A stretch of 64,000 nt of DNA from Maribacter thermophilus (GTDB lineage: Bacteria; Bacteroidota; Bacteroidia; Flavobacteriales; Flavobacteriaceae). Of this stretch, positions 35,804-45,013 are shown piece after piece. The number at the start of each line of letters is the position of its first letter. Positions within the stretch are counted from its first letter, which is position 1. A program made the translations under genes and the position numbers. The notes below the pieces were generated by a model. That model did no database searches. It saw nothing but the letters and a program-made list of their open reading frames with translations, and was not told the origin of the DNA. The stretch is from assembly GCF_001020565.1 (NCBI RefSeq), contig NZ_LDAS01000001.1, forward strand, positions 348,402-412,401, given 5' to 3'.

Positions 35804-36811
35804 TCAATAGTTGGAATATCCGAGAATACAGACAGCTATAATAAGGATTGCCAATCCAAACAGGAGGAGCTTAAATGGGGCTTTGGCATTTTTCCATTCT
35901 CCGGACCTATAGGCCCAAATATTGCTTATGATCAAGGCCAGGCCCAATAGGATGGGCCAACCTATGACCGGCCCCATATCACCCATCAAGGCGGCTCCCT
36001 GGCCGTATACGCCCAAGGCCGCAAACCAAAAAACTCCTGAAAGAACGGCCCACATATAAGCCTTTCCGCTTTCTTTTTCCCCGAACGAAGCAAAGGTTTT
36101 GTTGTGGAGCAACCTTATGATCGCGTAACCGCCGTTCATGGCAAATGCGCCCAATAAAACCACTACCCATGCGGCCAAACTTGCTTCTTGGGGGGCGACG
36201 CCAAACTCAATGACCGCCACTTGGGCTACGGGCGAGGCATTGGCAAAGCCCACATTAAGAAAGGCCGAAAGTATACCGGAAAGCACGGCTATTAAAACCC
36301 CGAGCTTGATATTGTTGTTACGTTCGAGGCCGTCGGTTTTTAAATTGTCCCTTTTTACGCCGGCAATTGCGGTAACGGCTACGCCGACCAATAGCAGCAA
36401 TACACCCAGAAGAACTATTGGAAAGGATGGATTCGACAGTGCACCATCGATTTGAAAAAGGGGAATAATCGAACCCATGGAAGCGGCAAGGCCCATGACA
36501 ATGCCATAGGTAATGGAAATGCCGGTTTTTTCGACGCTTACACCAAAAAGTATTCCTCCTATTCCCCAAAGAAACCCATATAGCGCAGCCTCCCAGACAA
36601 TAGCTCCTCGGGTTTGGGCAATAATTTCGAACAAATTGGGCATAAGGATCAAGGCCCAGAAGATAGGAACGACAATCATGGCAATAAGGGCATGTACCAG
36701 CCACCAGGCCTCCCATTTTAAAGGAGACATATACTTCATTCCCAATCCAAAAGTGCCTTGAAAGAAACTTGCTAAGATAACTAGGCTAATAGCCAGTAGG
36801 GAATTGTCCAT
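35804..36811 (-). CDS. RhaT-family sugar:proton symporter
   Basis: This 335-residue protein has about ten transmembrane helices. The N-terminal LAISLVILASFFQGTFGLGM and the LWGIGGILFGVSVEKTGISI motif are typical of the L-rhamnose/H+ symporter (RhaT) family within the drug/metabolite superfamily. It would bring a monosaccharide across the inner membrane. Placement before the cycloisomerase and ALDH makes an anhydrogalactose or related sugar a better guess than rhamnose. Substrate specificity cannot be read from the sequence. Confidence 0.82.
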   Translation of the reverse strand: MDNSLLAISLVILASFFQGTFGLGMKYMSPLKWEAWWLVHALIAMIVVPIFWALILMPNLFEIIAQTRGAIVWEAALYGFLWGIGGILFGVSVEKTGISITYGIVMGLAASMGSIIPLFQIDGALSNPSFPIVLLGVLLLLVGVAVTAIAGVKRDNLKTDGLERNNNIKLGVLIAVLSGILSAFLNVGFANASPVAQVAVIEFGVAPQEASLAAWVVVLLGAFAMNGGYAIIRLLHNKTFASFGEKESGKAYMWAVLSGVFWFAALGVYGQGAALMGDMGPVIGWPILLGLALIISNIWAYRSGEWKNAKAPFKLLLFGLAILIIAVCILGYSNY

Positions 36812-36943
36812 TATAGAATAGGTTTTACAAACATTTTGACCGATGTGTCAATCAGGTTAACATTTCTACAAAGAAACCTTAATAATTAGACGGACTATTA
36901 AAGCATTTTAACCACTGATTGCATTATTTTACCCCTATTGAAA

Positions 36944-38236
36944 TTATCCTAAAATCAGGGAAAGGATAAATACGGCGAGTCCGGCCGATAGTGAAACCAG
37001 TAACGAAAGAAGGCTAAAAGATTTCAAGACCTTGGTTGTGGACAGATGATGTACTTCCTTAAATAACCAAAAGAAACTGCTGTTTACGTGGATCACTCCC
37101 AACGAACCGGCGCAAATGGCCGCAGTTGTATAACTGGGGTCCATCGTTCCATTGGTGACCATGGGCGCCACAATGGAAGCCGTGGTTATCAACGATACGG
37201 TGATCGAACCGGTTACGGTGGTAAACAATAGACCAAGAAAAAACGGCACCAGAATGCCAAGGGCGGCCAAGTTGGGAGCATCCGATATAAGGGATTCTAC
37301 GATTTGGGTGTCTTTTATCACTTGGCCGAAAGCCCCTCCGGTACCTGTAATCAATATCACTATGGCCGATTTGGCGCCCGCATTTTGAAAGTGGTTGTTC
37401 AACTTTTGGGTGAAGTTGTCCTTTCTTAATAGGGGTAGCACAAATACTAGTCCGATCATCAAGGCCCAAACCGGGTTCTTGATAAACTCAACAATTCCAT
37501 TATCGGCGTTAAAAATGGTACCGATAGACATCAACAAGAGCGGTATTAAAATTGCTGCGAAAGGTAGTACCTTACGTATTCCCCTGAGGTCGTTCATGGC
37601 TTTTGGTTTGGTATCCGATGTAACGAACGAAGCCCCTTTGGCACTTATCAACCTTATACCCAACAGTCCGCAGCCAATGGCAATTAGGGCAATGGTGATA
37701 TTTAAAGGTATAATTTGACCGACCTCGATACCGAGAATGGCGGCAACGGCCAAAGGTCCTGGGGTAGGGGGGATAAGTGCATGTGCCACCGTAAGGCTCA
37801 TAGATAGTGATAGGCCAAGGGTAAGTATGGAATGATTGGATTTTTTGGACAAGACGACAAGGGTGGGCAACAAGGTGAGGTAAGCAACATCCATAAAAAC
37901 CGGAATACCGATAATAAAGCCAATGGCGGCCATACTATAGGGCAAATACTTTATACCGAATAATTTTATAATGCTGTCCGCTATAAGGTCCGATCCTCCC
38001 GTTGCCGACAAGATTTCTCCCAACAAGGTGCCAAAGAAAATAATCAGGCCAATCCATTTTAGGGTGTCCCCGAAACCGTTTAATAGACTTTGGGTAACGG
38101 AATGTACAGAACCACCCGAAGCCAAGCCAAGAACAAGTCCAGAAATCAGTAAGGCGGGAATTGGGTGTACCTTTAGCCGGGTGACCGAGACGATCAATAA
38201 AACAATACTGGTAATGAGAACGATAATCGGTGTCAC
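36944..38236 (-). CDS. GntP-family gluconate:proton symporter-like permease
   Basis: This 430-residue protein has about 12 transmembrane segments. It has the GntP-type stretches ALLISGLVLGLASGGS, TVAHALIPPTPGPLAVAAILG and ITGTGGAFGQVIKDT. The family imports gluconate and similar sugar acids. In this locus it could supply an aldonate such as anhydrogalactonate directly to the cycloisomerase. It is the first gene after the AraC regulator in the same direction, 97 bases away, and a TAGGTTTG element lies just upstream (38259-38266). Confidence 0.85.
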   Translation of the reverse strand: MTPIIVLITSIVLLIVSVTRLKVHPIPALLISGLVLGLASGGSVHSVTQSLLNGFGDTLKWIGLIIFFGTLLGEILSATGGSDLIADSIIKLFGIKYLPYSMAAIGFIIGIPVFMDVAYLTLLPTLVVLSKKSNHSILTLGLSLSMSLTVAHALIPPTPGPLAVAAILGIEVGQIIPLNITIALIAIGCGLLGIRLISAKGASFVTSDTKPKAMNDLRGIRKVLPFAAILIPLLLMSIGTIFNADNGIVEFIKNPVWALMIGLVFVLPLLRKDNFTQKLNNHFQNAGAKSAIVILITGTGGAFGQVIKDTQIVESLISDAPNLAALGILVPFFLGLLFTTVTGSITVSLITTASIVAPMVTNGTMDPSYTTAAICAGSLGVIHVNSSFFWLFKEVHHLSTTKVLKSFSLLSLLVSLSAGLAVFILSLILG

Positions 38237-38258
38237 CTAAAAACGGGATTTTGTCTAG

Positions 38259-38266
38259 CAAACCTA
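38259..38266 (-). promoter_or_regulatory. Possible -7 promoter element upstream of the GntP gene
   Basis: On the minus strand the bases read TAGGTTTG, matching the TAnnTTTG consensus, about 23 bases before the GntP start codon. I see no clear TTG box at the right distance, so support is partial. Confidence 0.35.
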
Positions 38267-38333
38267 AGCTAAAAAATATAGGGGGATATATACTCCATTG
38301 ATCTATAGTGGCTGAATCTTAACCATTGTTCAA

Positions 38334-39218
38334 TTAGACGGCCTCAGTGGTCCTGTTGTATTTTTCCATGTATTCAGAAGGGGTGCAGTTCAACAAGGCC
38401 TTGAACTGTCGGTTAAAATTGGTAAGGGTATTGAACCCCGATTGGTAGCAAATGGTGGCTATTTGCATATTTCCCTCGATCAGCAGACGGCAGGCATGTC
38501 TGAGCCGAATTTCATTGAGATACTGGGTGAACGACTTCCGGGTCTTCTTTTTGAAATACCTGCAAAAGGCATTGGGGGTCATATAGGCTATTTTTGCCAC
38601 CTCTTCCAATTCGATTTTTTTGTCGAAATTATCCGTTAAAAATGTAATGACCCTTGCCATTCGGTCTTTTTCGTCCTTGTTGTATACATTTGGTATAACC
38701 TCGGAGCACAAGGTTTTGTAATTTTCGTTAACCGATAGAATGTCTAAAATAGTTAGCAAGCCGACAATATTGGACAATCCTCTATTGTTGACAAGCCCCA
38801 GTATATGGTTATGGACCAAATAGGTGGTCGCTGGGGAAAACTTGATGCCCCTGTCGGCCCTTTTCATCAAGGTTCGTAAGTTTTTCACTTCCGACAGTTC
38901 CAAAAACTGACTTCCTAAAAATTCGGGCTCAAATTTTATTACGACCAGGTTTACGGCCTCCCTTTCAGGGTTTTCGTCATAATATTCCTTATCGTTCTTA
39001 AATAAATGCGGAATGTTGCTGCCTATCATATAAAGCTCGCCAGGGCCGAAATTTCCTATGGAATTGCCGACGTACCTAGTACCGGTGCTCTTAATAAAAT
39101 AGATAAGCTCGATCTCTTTGTGAAAGTGCCAATTTTGTTCAATACATGGCAATCTGTCCTGCCTTGCAAGAAAGGAACTTTCGGGCCGTTTTTCAGATGA
39201 TTTGTACGTTAGTCTCAT
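38334..39218 (-). CDS. AraC-family transcriptional regulator with N-terminal cupin domain
   Basis: The 294-residue protein has a cupin-like sugar-sensing domain (about 20-110, with HFHKEIELIYFIKSTGTRYVG-type strands) and two helix-turn-helix motifs at the C-terminus. These include IELEEVAKIAYMTPNAFCRYFKKKTRKSF and ATICYQSGFNTLTNFNRQFK. It is the first gene of the minus-strand locus, and its position suggests that it controls the sulfated-galactan genes downstream of it. The effector is unknown. Confidence 0.9.
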   Translation of the reverse strand: MRLTYKSSEKRPESSFLARQDRLPCIEQNWHFHKEIELIYFIKSTGTRYVGNSIGNFGPGELYMIGSNIPHLFKNDKEYYDENPEREAVNLVVIKFEPEFLGSQFLELSEVKNLRTLMKRADRGIKFSPATTYLVHNHILGLVNNRGLSNIVGLLTILDILSVNENYKTLCSEVIPNVYNKDEKDRMARVITFLTDNFDKKIELEEVAKIAYMTPNAFCRYFKKKTRKSFTQYLNEIRLRHACRLLIEGNMQIATICYQSGFNTLTNFNRQFKALLNCTPSEYMEKYNRTTEAV

Positions 39219-39681
39219 AATACAGGTAGAAAAGTTGTGTTCAGGTCAAAACCGGATACAATCCATTTTAAATGAGATGGATTTCATAAATATAATAAAA
39301 TTAACAATATATTGGCTTTTTAATAATATATAGGGGTAATATTGTGTAGTCCGTAATAAAATAGATTTCCCGTAAAACGTGGAGCCTTTGATAAGGCGAC
39401 CTTTTGGAGGATCGATTGTGTACCCCGGAATCAATATAAGGGGTTGGTAGGCTTATTTGTGCAATATGCTTCGCAACCATGGGTTTCGCGAGGTGTCAAT
39501 TTTGTAAAGTTTGGAAATTTATCTTCAAATACCACGCTCTGAAGTATGTGCCTTACCTGTTCAAGTTAAGAAATAACCTAAAACACCAAGTATAATTTTG
39601 TGGAGCAGGATTGGTCTGTAGACCTGGGCAAAAAATAGCCAGGTTTAAAAAATGTTGGAGGACGGACATGTTATTGAATCA
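39219..39681. other. Intergenic region between two AraC-family genes
   Basis: This 463-base A+T-rich interval holds the promoter of the AraC gene at 38334 and the 3' end of the one at 39682. No RNA gene, integrase remnant or long repeat is visible. A short inverted repeat (CCTGG / CCAGG around 39620-39650) is too weak to call. Confidence 0.45.
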
Positions 39682-40563
39682 TTACAACATCCTCTGCCTA
39701 TCCCTAAAAGCTTTGGGTGTTTCGCCTACGGCTTTTTTAAATGCTTTGGTAAAATAGGAGTTGTCGTGAAAATTAAAGTGATGGGCAATTTCTTCACTGC
39801 TCATATCGGTATAAACCAAGTAGCGTTTAAGTTCAATGATTAGTTTTTCATGGATTAGGTCGCTTACGCTCTTACCGGTTGCCTTTTGGGTAATTCGGTT
39901 AAGATGTTGGGGGGTCATGCACATTTGATCCGCATAGTTGCTTACTTTTCTATTTTCCTTGAATTGTTGGTTGATGAGCGATTCAAGTTTTAAAATATGG
40001 TGTTTGTTGCTACCCCTATCTATCTCTTGGTCGGCTTCGTACAAACGGGCCAGCTTGATCAAAATTAAAATCAAAAGAGATTCCAGGGCGTCGTACTTCA
40101 TGGCTTTATCGGAATGGTACTCGAGCCATATTTTCTGAAAATCGTCCAAGAGTTCGGCATGCTCTTCATCGGAAAGCTGAATCAAGGGGCGATCGTAAAA
40201 CCTGTGGAACATGGCCAGGGATTTTAGCCATTGTTCTGATTTCTGCCCGGCAAGAAAATCCCTAGTGAACAATATACCGTACGCATCGGTAATTTCGCTT
40301 ACGGAACGAAATACCTGTCCAGGACTGGTGACGAATGCCATTTTGGGCCTCACCGCATGTAATTTAAAATCGATCGACAATTCGGCTTCCCCCGAACTAA
40401 ATAAACCTAGGCCATAGTTAACGTTCCTAAAAGGGTTTCCACTATTTAAGGCATCACCTACTTCCCCTGATTTAATAATGGAAAATCCGGGGTTGCCATC
40501 ATCCTGTTTAAAACCGGTTTCCTTGTAAAGTTCAGGTAATCCGAATGCGGGTATGTCTTCCAT
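39682..40563 (-). CDS. AraC-family transcriptional regulator adjacent to RND efflux genes
   Basis: The ATG at 40563 gives 293 residues starting MEDIPAFGLPELYK. The much longer frame to 40761 crosses the promoter of the divergent efflux operon and codes an unlikely N-terminus. The N-terminal half is a sensor domain (SIDFKLHAVRPKMAFVTSPGQVFR). The C-terminal helix-turn-helix pair includes VSNYADQMCMTPQHLNRITQK and SSEEIAHHFNFHDNSYFTKAFK. Divergent AraC genes next to membrane fusion/RND operons commonly control them; here that is inferred from position. Confidence 0.88.
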   Translation of the reverse strand: MEDIPAFGLPELYKETGFKQDDGNPGFSIIKSGEVGDALNSGNPFRNVNYGLGLFSSGEAELSIDFKLHAVRPKMAFVTSPGQVFRSVSEITDAYGILFTRDFLAGQKSEQWLKSLAMFHRFYDRPLIQLSDEEHAELLDDFQKIWLEYHSDKAMKYDALESLLILILIKLARLYEADQEIDRGSNKHHILKLESLINQQFKENRKVSNYADQMCMTPQHLNRITQKATGKSVSDLIHEKLIIELKRYLVYTDMSSEEIAHHFNFHDNSYFTKAFKKAVGETPKAFRDRQRML

Positions 40564-40689
40564 ATCAATGGGTTCAGTACTTATAAAAATGTTTACAAAT
40601 AGCCACTTAAACGAGTATAGACTACTAAAATGTTCTAAAAATACCATAAATGGATGACATACTACCACAAAATTCGTTTGAACTACTTC

Positions 40690-40697
40690 TAATTTTG
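40690..40697 (+). promoter_or_regulatory. -7 promoter element of the RND efflux operon
   Basis: TAATTTTG matches the TAnnTTTG consensus, about 25 bases before the first start codon of the efflux operon. The partner TTG box is not obvious. Confidence 0.4.
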
Positions 40698-40722
40698 CCC
40701 CCTTAAATTCTAATTGCCAAAA

Positions 40723-41820
40723 ATGATGCTTGTAACAATGTTCAAAACAAAAAACAGACACCTACTTTTTCAGCTAAAATACCCCCTTATGGCTTTGTCA
40801 CTTCTTTTGGCGGTAAGTTGCAGGGAGGAGGAGAGACAGGAAACCAAAAAAACAATCAAGGTACAGGTGATGGCGGTTGGTACCGATTTGTCAAATAGCA
40901 ACCATAGCGTCTTGGAATACAGTGGCACCATAAGCTCCGATGCCACGGTCAATGCCAGTTTTCAAGTTTCGGGAACGGTTCTTCAAATTCCCGTTCAAAT
41001 TGGGGACTTTGTCAAGAAGAATCAACTTTTGGCCCAAATAGACCCTTCGGTTTACACCAGCCGTTACGAGCAACAACGGGCCCAAGAACAGTTGGCCAAG
41101 GAGAATTTTGAGCGTATTAACGAGGTATATTCCAAAGGCAGTATCGCAGAGATTAGAATGTTGGAGGCCAAGTCACAATACGAACAGGCCAAGGCGGCCG
41201 CCAATATGACCTACCAGAATGTTCGGCACACCAAAATCTATGCGCCCATGGATGGGTATATAAGTGAGCAATTTATGGAGGCTGGTGATTTGGCACAACC
41301 GGGTCAACCCGTGGTGGAAATCATGAATATAAAAGCGGTAAAGGCCGTAATTCCTATTCCCGATGGTGAGATAAATACACTGAGTAAAGGCGATACCGCC
41401 ACAGTAAAGATTCCTGCTCTGGCCAATTATGAGATCAGTGGGGTTGTTGATGAAATTTCCATCCAGGCCAACCAAGGCTCCCCAGTTTATGCGGCCTATG
41501 TACAATTGGACAATAGCGATAAAACCATAAAACCAGGTATGGCCTGCACGGTTACCGTCAACAATCTGGAGCATAAAAAAGGGGGAGGGCAAAGCTTGAT
41601 AATTCCGTCGGAATGTATTGCCGTAACGGAAGACGGGAAGCATTTTGTGTACGTGGTCGACCAGGATCATGCCGAAAGGCGCTATGTACAAATAGGAAAG
41701 TTGTATGACAATGGTATTGCCATAGAAGATGGGTTGGGCCAAGGAGATAAGTTAATTGTCTCGGGGTACCATAAGCTTACACAAAGCACACCCGTAGAAA
41801 TCGTAAAGAAGGCTAACTAA
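40723..41820 (+). CDS. RND efflux periplasmic adaptor (HlyD/membrane fusion family)
   Basis: The protein has about 365 residues from the ATG at 40723; TTG at 40714 and ATG at 40738 are alternative starts. A lipoprotein signal (LMALSLLLAVSC) is present. Sections of barrel-sandwich and beta-barrel domains can be seen: SGTISSDATVNASFQVSGTV, QIPVQIGDFVKKNQLLAQID, a coiled hairpin QEQLAKENFERINEVYSKG, and GYISEQFMEAGDLAQPG. It connects the RND pump to the outer membrane channel. The gene is the first of three in an efflux operon. Confidence 0.9.
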   Translation: MMLVTMFKTKNRHLLFQLKYPLMALSLLLAVSCREEERQETKKTIKVQVMAVGTDLSNSNHSVLEYSGTISSDATVNASFQVSGTVLQIPVQIGDFVKKNQLLAQIDPSVYTSRYEQQRAQEQLAKENFERINEVYSKGSIAEIRMLEAKSQYEQAKAAANMTYQNVRHTKIYAPMDGYISEQFMEAGDLAQPGQPVVEIMNIKAVKAVIPIPDGEINTLSKGDTATVKIPALANYEISGVVDEISIQANQGSPVYAAYVQLDNSDKTIKPGMACTVTVNNLEHKKGGGQSLIIPSECIAVTEDGKHFVYVVDQDHAERRYVQIGKLYDNGIAIEDGLGQGDKLIVSGYHKLTQSTPVEIVKKAN

Positions 41821-41834
41821 AAGGGTTGAAGAAG

Positions 41835-44800
41835 ATGAAGAAAAAAAGCGGAGCCATAGATTGGGCCTTTAAGCATGCTACATTTCCCGTAGCATTGGCG
41901 GCCTGTCTTTTTATAGTTGGTATTTATGGGCTTTTAAATATGCCCAGAAACGAATTTCCTGATTTTACCATACGTCAGGGCTTGATCATTGGGTCTTATC
42001 CCGGAGCATCTTCCGACAAGGTAGAGGAAGAGTTGACCTCGAAGGTAGAAGCATTTTTATTTGCCTATAACGAAGTGGACAAGACCAAGACTTATTCTTA
42101 TTCCAAAGATGGGGTCATGTTCATTTATGTGGAGGTTTCGGACAAGATAAACCACGATGCCACCCAGCAATTTTGGAACAAATTAAAATCTGAAATCCTG
42201 ATTTTTCAGCAATTGCAATTGCCAAGGGAAGTACAGGGAGTAATGGTCAATAGCGACTTTGGTAGCACGGCGGCCATGATTCTGGGGGTGCAGTCGGAAA
42301 CCAGGCCGTATAAGGATTTACAACGCCATGTAGAGGATATAGAGGATGAATTTAGGCAGATAGAGAATCTGGCAAAGATTTCGCATTCCGGTGGATTGAC
42401 CGAACAAATAACGGTTTACGTAGACCAGGATAAATTGGCAAGTTATGGTATTACGCCCCAGGCCATTACCATGAGTTTACAAAATCAAGGGGCCGTTGTG
42501 GGTGCCGGTACCTTGGAGAACGATACCAAGGAAAGACCCATTTACTTGGAAACTACCTTGAAAAACGAAGCGGATATTGCCCGTCAGGTCATTAAAACAG
42601 AAGCAAACGGAAACATTGTGCGTGTAAGGGACGTGGCAAGGGTCGTCAGGGAGTATGACGATGCTGACTCGTATTTGACCATCAATGGAGCCAAGGGTAT
42701 GATCATTACCTTGGAAATGGCAAAAAAAGGAAACATCGTTCAATTTGGCGAAGAGATAGACGAGCGGCTGGAGCGCATCGTAAGCGAAATGCCGGATGAT
42801 ATCAAAATCACCAAAATTGCCAACCAGCCAGAGGTAGTGGACCATTCGATCAGCCATTTTATGAAAGAGTTTGGTTACGCTTTGATCGGCGTTGTGATCG
42901 TAACGCTCATTTTACTGCCGTTCAGGGTGGCCTCAGTGGCAGCGGCGACCATTCCCATTACCATAGCGGCAACCTTGGCAATCATGTTTTTTTTGGGGAT
43001 AGAGTTAAATACGGTAACCTTGGCGGCATTGATCGTTGTCTTGGGTATTGTAGTGGACGACCCTATTGTGATCATCGATAATTATATTGAGAAATTGGAT
43101 GAGGGGATGTCCATACCCGAAGCGGCGGTGAACAGTGCCAAAGAATTGTTTCCTTCCGTATTTACGGCCACTTTGGCCATCTCTGCCACGTTTTATCCAT
43201 TGTTGTTCTTTATGGATGGTGTAGCATCCGATTTTATAAGTGCCTTTCCGTATGTGATTATCATTGCACTGTCGTTATCGTTGATCATATCCATATTGCT
43301 AGTGCCCTTTATTAATTCGTTGTTCATTAAAAAAGGACTGCATTCGCATTCCGATGATACCGATAAAAAGGGTAAACCATCCATGCTAGATCGCCTGCAG
43401 GCCTTTTTTGACAGAATGGTCAATACAGCCATGGAGCATTATAGATTGACCATAGGTTTAGGAATTGCGGCCATCGTAATTGGGGTCATGCTCTTTGGTG
43501 GTATCAGCCAGCAATTGTTCCCCAAAGTGGAAAGAAACCAATTTTCCATTGAGATCAGCCTGGCCCAAGGCCACAGTTTGGAGGAAACGGCGAAGGTAGT
43601 GAAGGGTATTGAAAAAATATTGGCAGCCGATGGACGTGTTGATGATTACACCAGTTTTATTGGTCAGAGCTCTCCGCGTTTTCATACGCTTTACGCCCCC
43701 AATATGCCTTCTACCACCTATGCCCAGATTTTGGTGACCACTGTTTCCGACGAGGCAACGGAAGAGGTTTTAAAGGAGTATGATGAGAAGTATGCCGATA
43801 TGTATCCGCATGCCTATCTACGAATGAAACAGTTGGATATGGCCTCGACCAAAGCCCCTATTGAAGTCAGGCTATATGGCGATGACATCCAACAATTGAA
43901 GAAATATGGCGATACCATCATCAATATGGCCCGTGCCACACCGAAAACCATATGGAGCAGGACCGATTACGGTGATATGAAGGAAGTGGTAAAAATAGAC
44001 ATCAAGCATGATGAAGCGGCCAGGTTGGGATTGAACAATAGGGATATCGCCAATGCGGTGGCCGTAAATACCACGGGTTTAAAAGCCACGGAAGTATGGG
44101 ATAAAAAGTATACGGTCGATGTAAAGATCAAGAGTGAAAACCAACACGACCAAAATGTTTCCGACCTAAGGAAACTGTCCATAATTTCGCCCAGCAAAGC
44201 AACGACCGTACCCTTACGCCAGGTGGCGGATATCAAATCGGAATGGAAGCAGGAACAAATTGTGAACAGAAACGGAACCCGTTGCCTTACCGTTAGGGTA
44301 GATATTACAAAAGAAGCCGTAGCGAACGAGGTATTGGCGGAAATGATTCCAAAAATAGAGAGTATTGATTTTCCAGAGGATATTAAGATCGAATATGGGG
44401 GAGAGTACGAATTGCAGATAGAGAACAACAAACCCATGGGACTTTCCCTTATGCTCAGTGTTATTTTAATATTCTTGATTTTACTATGGCATTTTAAGAG
44501 CCTTATGCATGCCGTATTGAGTTTCATTACCATGCCCTTAAGTATTTTCGGCGCTGCATTGGGCTTAATTCTAATGCAGTACCCGTTTGGTTTTACCTCC
44601 TTTTTGGGTCTTTTGGCCTTATGTGGCATTGTGGTGAGGAACGGTATTATACTAATTGACTACGCAGATGAGCTTCGTCACGAGTTTAATTACAGTGTTA
44701 AAAAGGCGGCCATTCTTGCGGCGGAAAGACGTATGCGGCCTATTTTCTTGACATCTTCGGCGGCTGCCGTGGGGGTTATCCCTATGATTGTAAGCCGGTC

Positions 44801-44969
44801 TAGCCTTTGGGGGCCACTGGGAACCGTTATCGCCTTTGGCCTAATGTTTTCTATGGTACTGACACTTTTTGTGTTACCGGTACTGTATTGGCTGTTTTTT
44901 AGAAAGGAAGACGAAGGAGAGATTAGGGACGACGAAACGTTTATCGTAAAGGAAGGGATAAACAAGTAA
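41835..44969 (+). CDS. RND-family efflux permease (AcrB/MexB type)
   Basis: Starting at the ATG at 41835 the protein has 1044 residues and the RND layout of 12 transmembrane helices with two large periplasmic loops. Transmembrane helix 4 carries AALIVVLGIVVDDPIVIIDNYIEKL, with the paired Asp of the proton path. The C-terminal half has LLALCGIVVRNGIILIDYADEL. The N-terminus FPVALAACLFIVGIYGLLNMPRNEFPDF is typical of Bacteroidota members. It exports drugs, detergents or metabolites with proton energy. The upstream adaptor stops 14 bases earlier. Confidence 0.95.
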   Translation: MKKKSGAIDWAFKHATFPVALAACLFIVGIYGLLNMPRNEFPDFTIRQGLIIGSYPGASSDKVEEELTSKVEAFLFAYNEVDKTKTYSYSKDGVMFIYVEVSDKINHDATQQFWNKLKSEILIFQQLQLPREVQGVMVNSDFGSTAAMILGVQSETRPYKDLQRHVEDIEDEFRQIENLAKISHSGGLTEQITVYVDQDKLASYGITPQAITMSLQNQGAVVGAGTLENDTKERPIYLETTLKNEADIARQVIKTEANGNIVRVRDVARVVREYDDADSYLTINGAKGMIITLEMAKKGNIVQFGEEIDERLERIVSEMPDDIKITKIANQPEVVDHSISHFMKEFGYALIGVVIVTLILLPFRVASVAAATIPITIAATLAIMFFLGIELNTVTLAALIVVLGIVVDDPIVIIDNYIEKLDEGMSIPEAAVNSAKELFPSVFTATLAISATFYPLLFFMDGVASDFISAFPYVIIIALSLSLIISILLVPFINSLFIKKGLHSHSDDTDKKGKPSMLDRLQAFFDRMVNTAMEHYRLTIGLGIAAIVIGVMLFGGISQQLFPKVERNQFSIEISLAQGHSLEETAKVVKGIEKILAADGRVDDYTSFIGQSSPRFHTLYAPNMPSTTYAQILVTTVSDEATEEVLKEYDEKYADMYPHAYLRMKQLDMASTKAPIEVRLYGDDIQQLKKYGDTIINMARATPKTIWSRTDYGDMKEVVKIDIKHDEAARLGLNNRDIANAVAVNTTGLKATEVWDKKYTVDVKIKSENQHDQNVSDLRKLSIISPSKATTVPLRQVADIKSEWKQEQIVNRNGTRCLTVRVDITKEAVANEVLAEMIPKIESIDFPEDIKIEYGGEYELQIENNKPMGLSLMLSVILIFLILLWHFKSLMHAVLSFITMPLSIFGAALGLILMQYPFGFTSFLGLLALCGIVVRNGIILIDYADELRHEFNYSVKKAAILAAERRMRPIFLTSSAAAVGVIPMIVSRSSLWGPLGTVIAFGLMFSMVLTLFVLPVLYWLFFRKEDEGEIRDDETFIVKEGINK

Positions 44970-45013
44970 AGGTCTTTGCGTAGTAACTAAAATGTACTAA
45001 AGAAAAAGTAGTG

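Noticed and set aside
39620-39650. Short CCTGG/CCAGG hairpin near the end of the AraC gene
   Set aside because: The stem is only five base pairs and no T-tract follows in the direction of the gene.
43967-44629. A 220-codon frame on the minus strand inside the RND permease gene
   Set aside because: It is antisense to the conserved transport domain and has no recognisable features.
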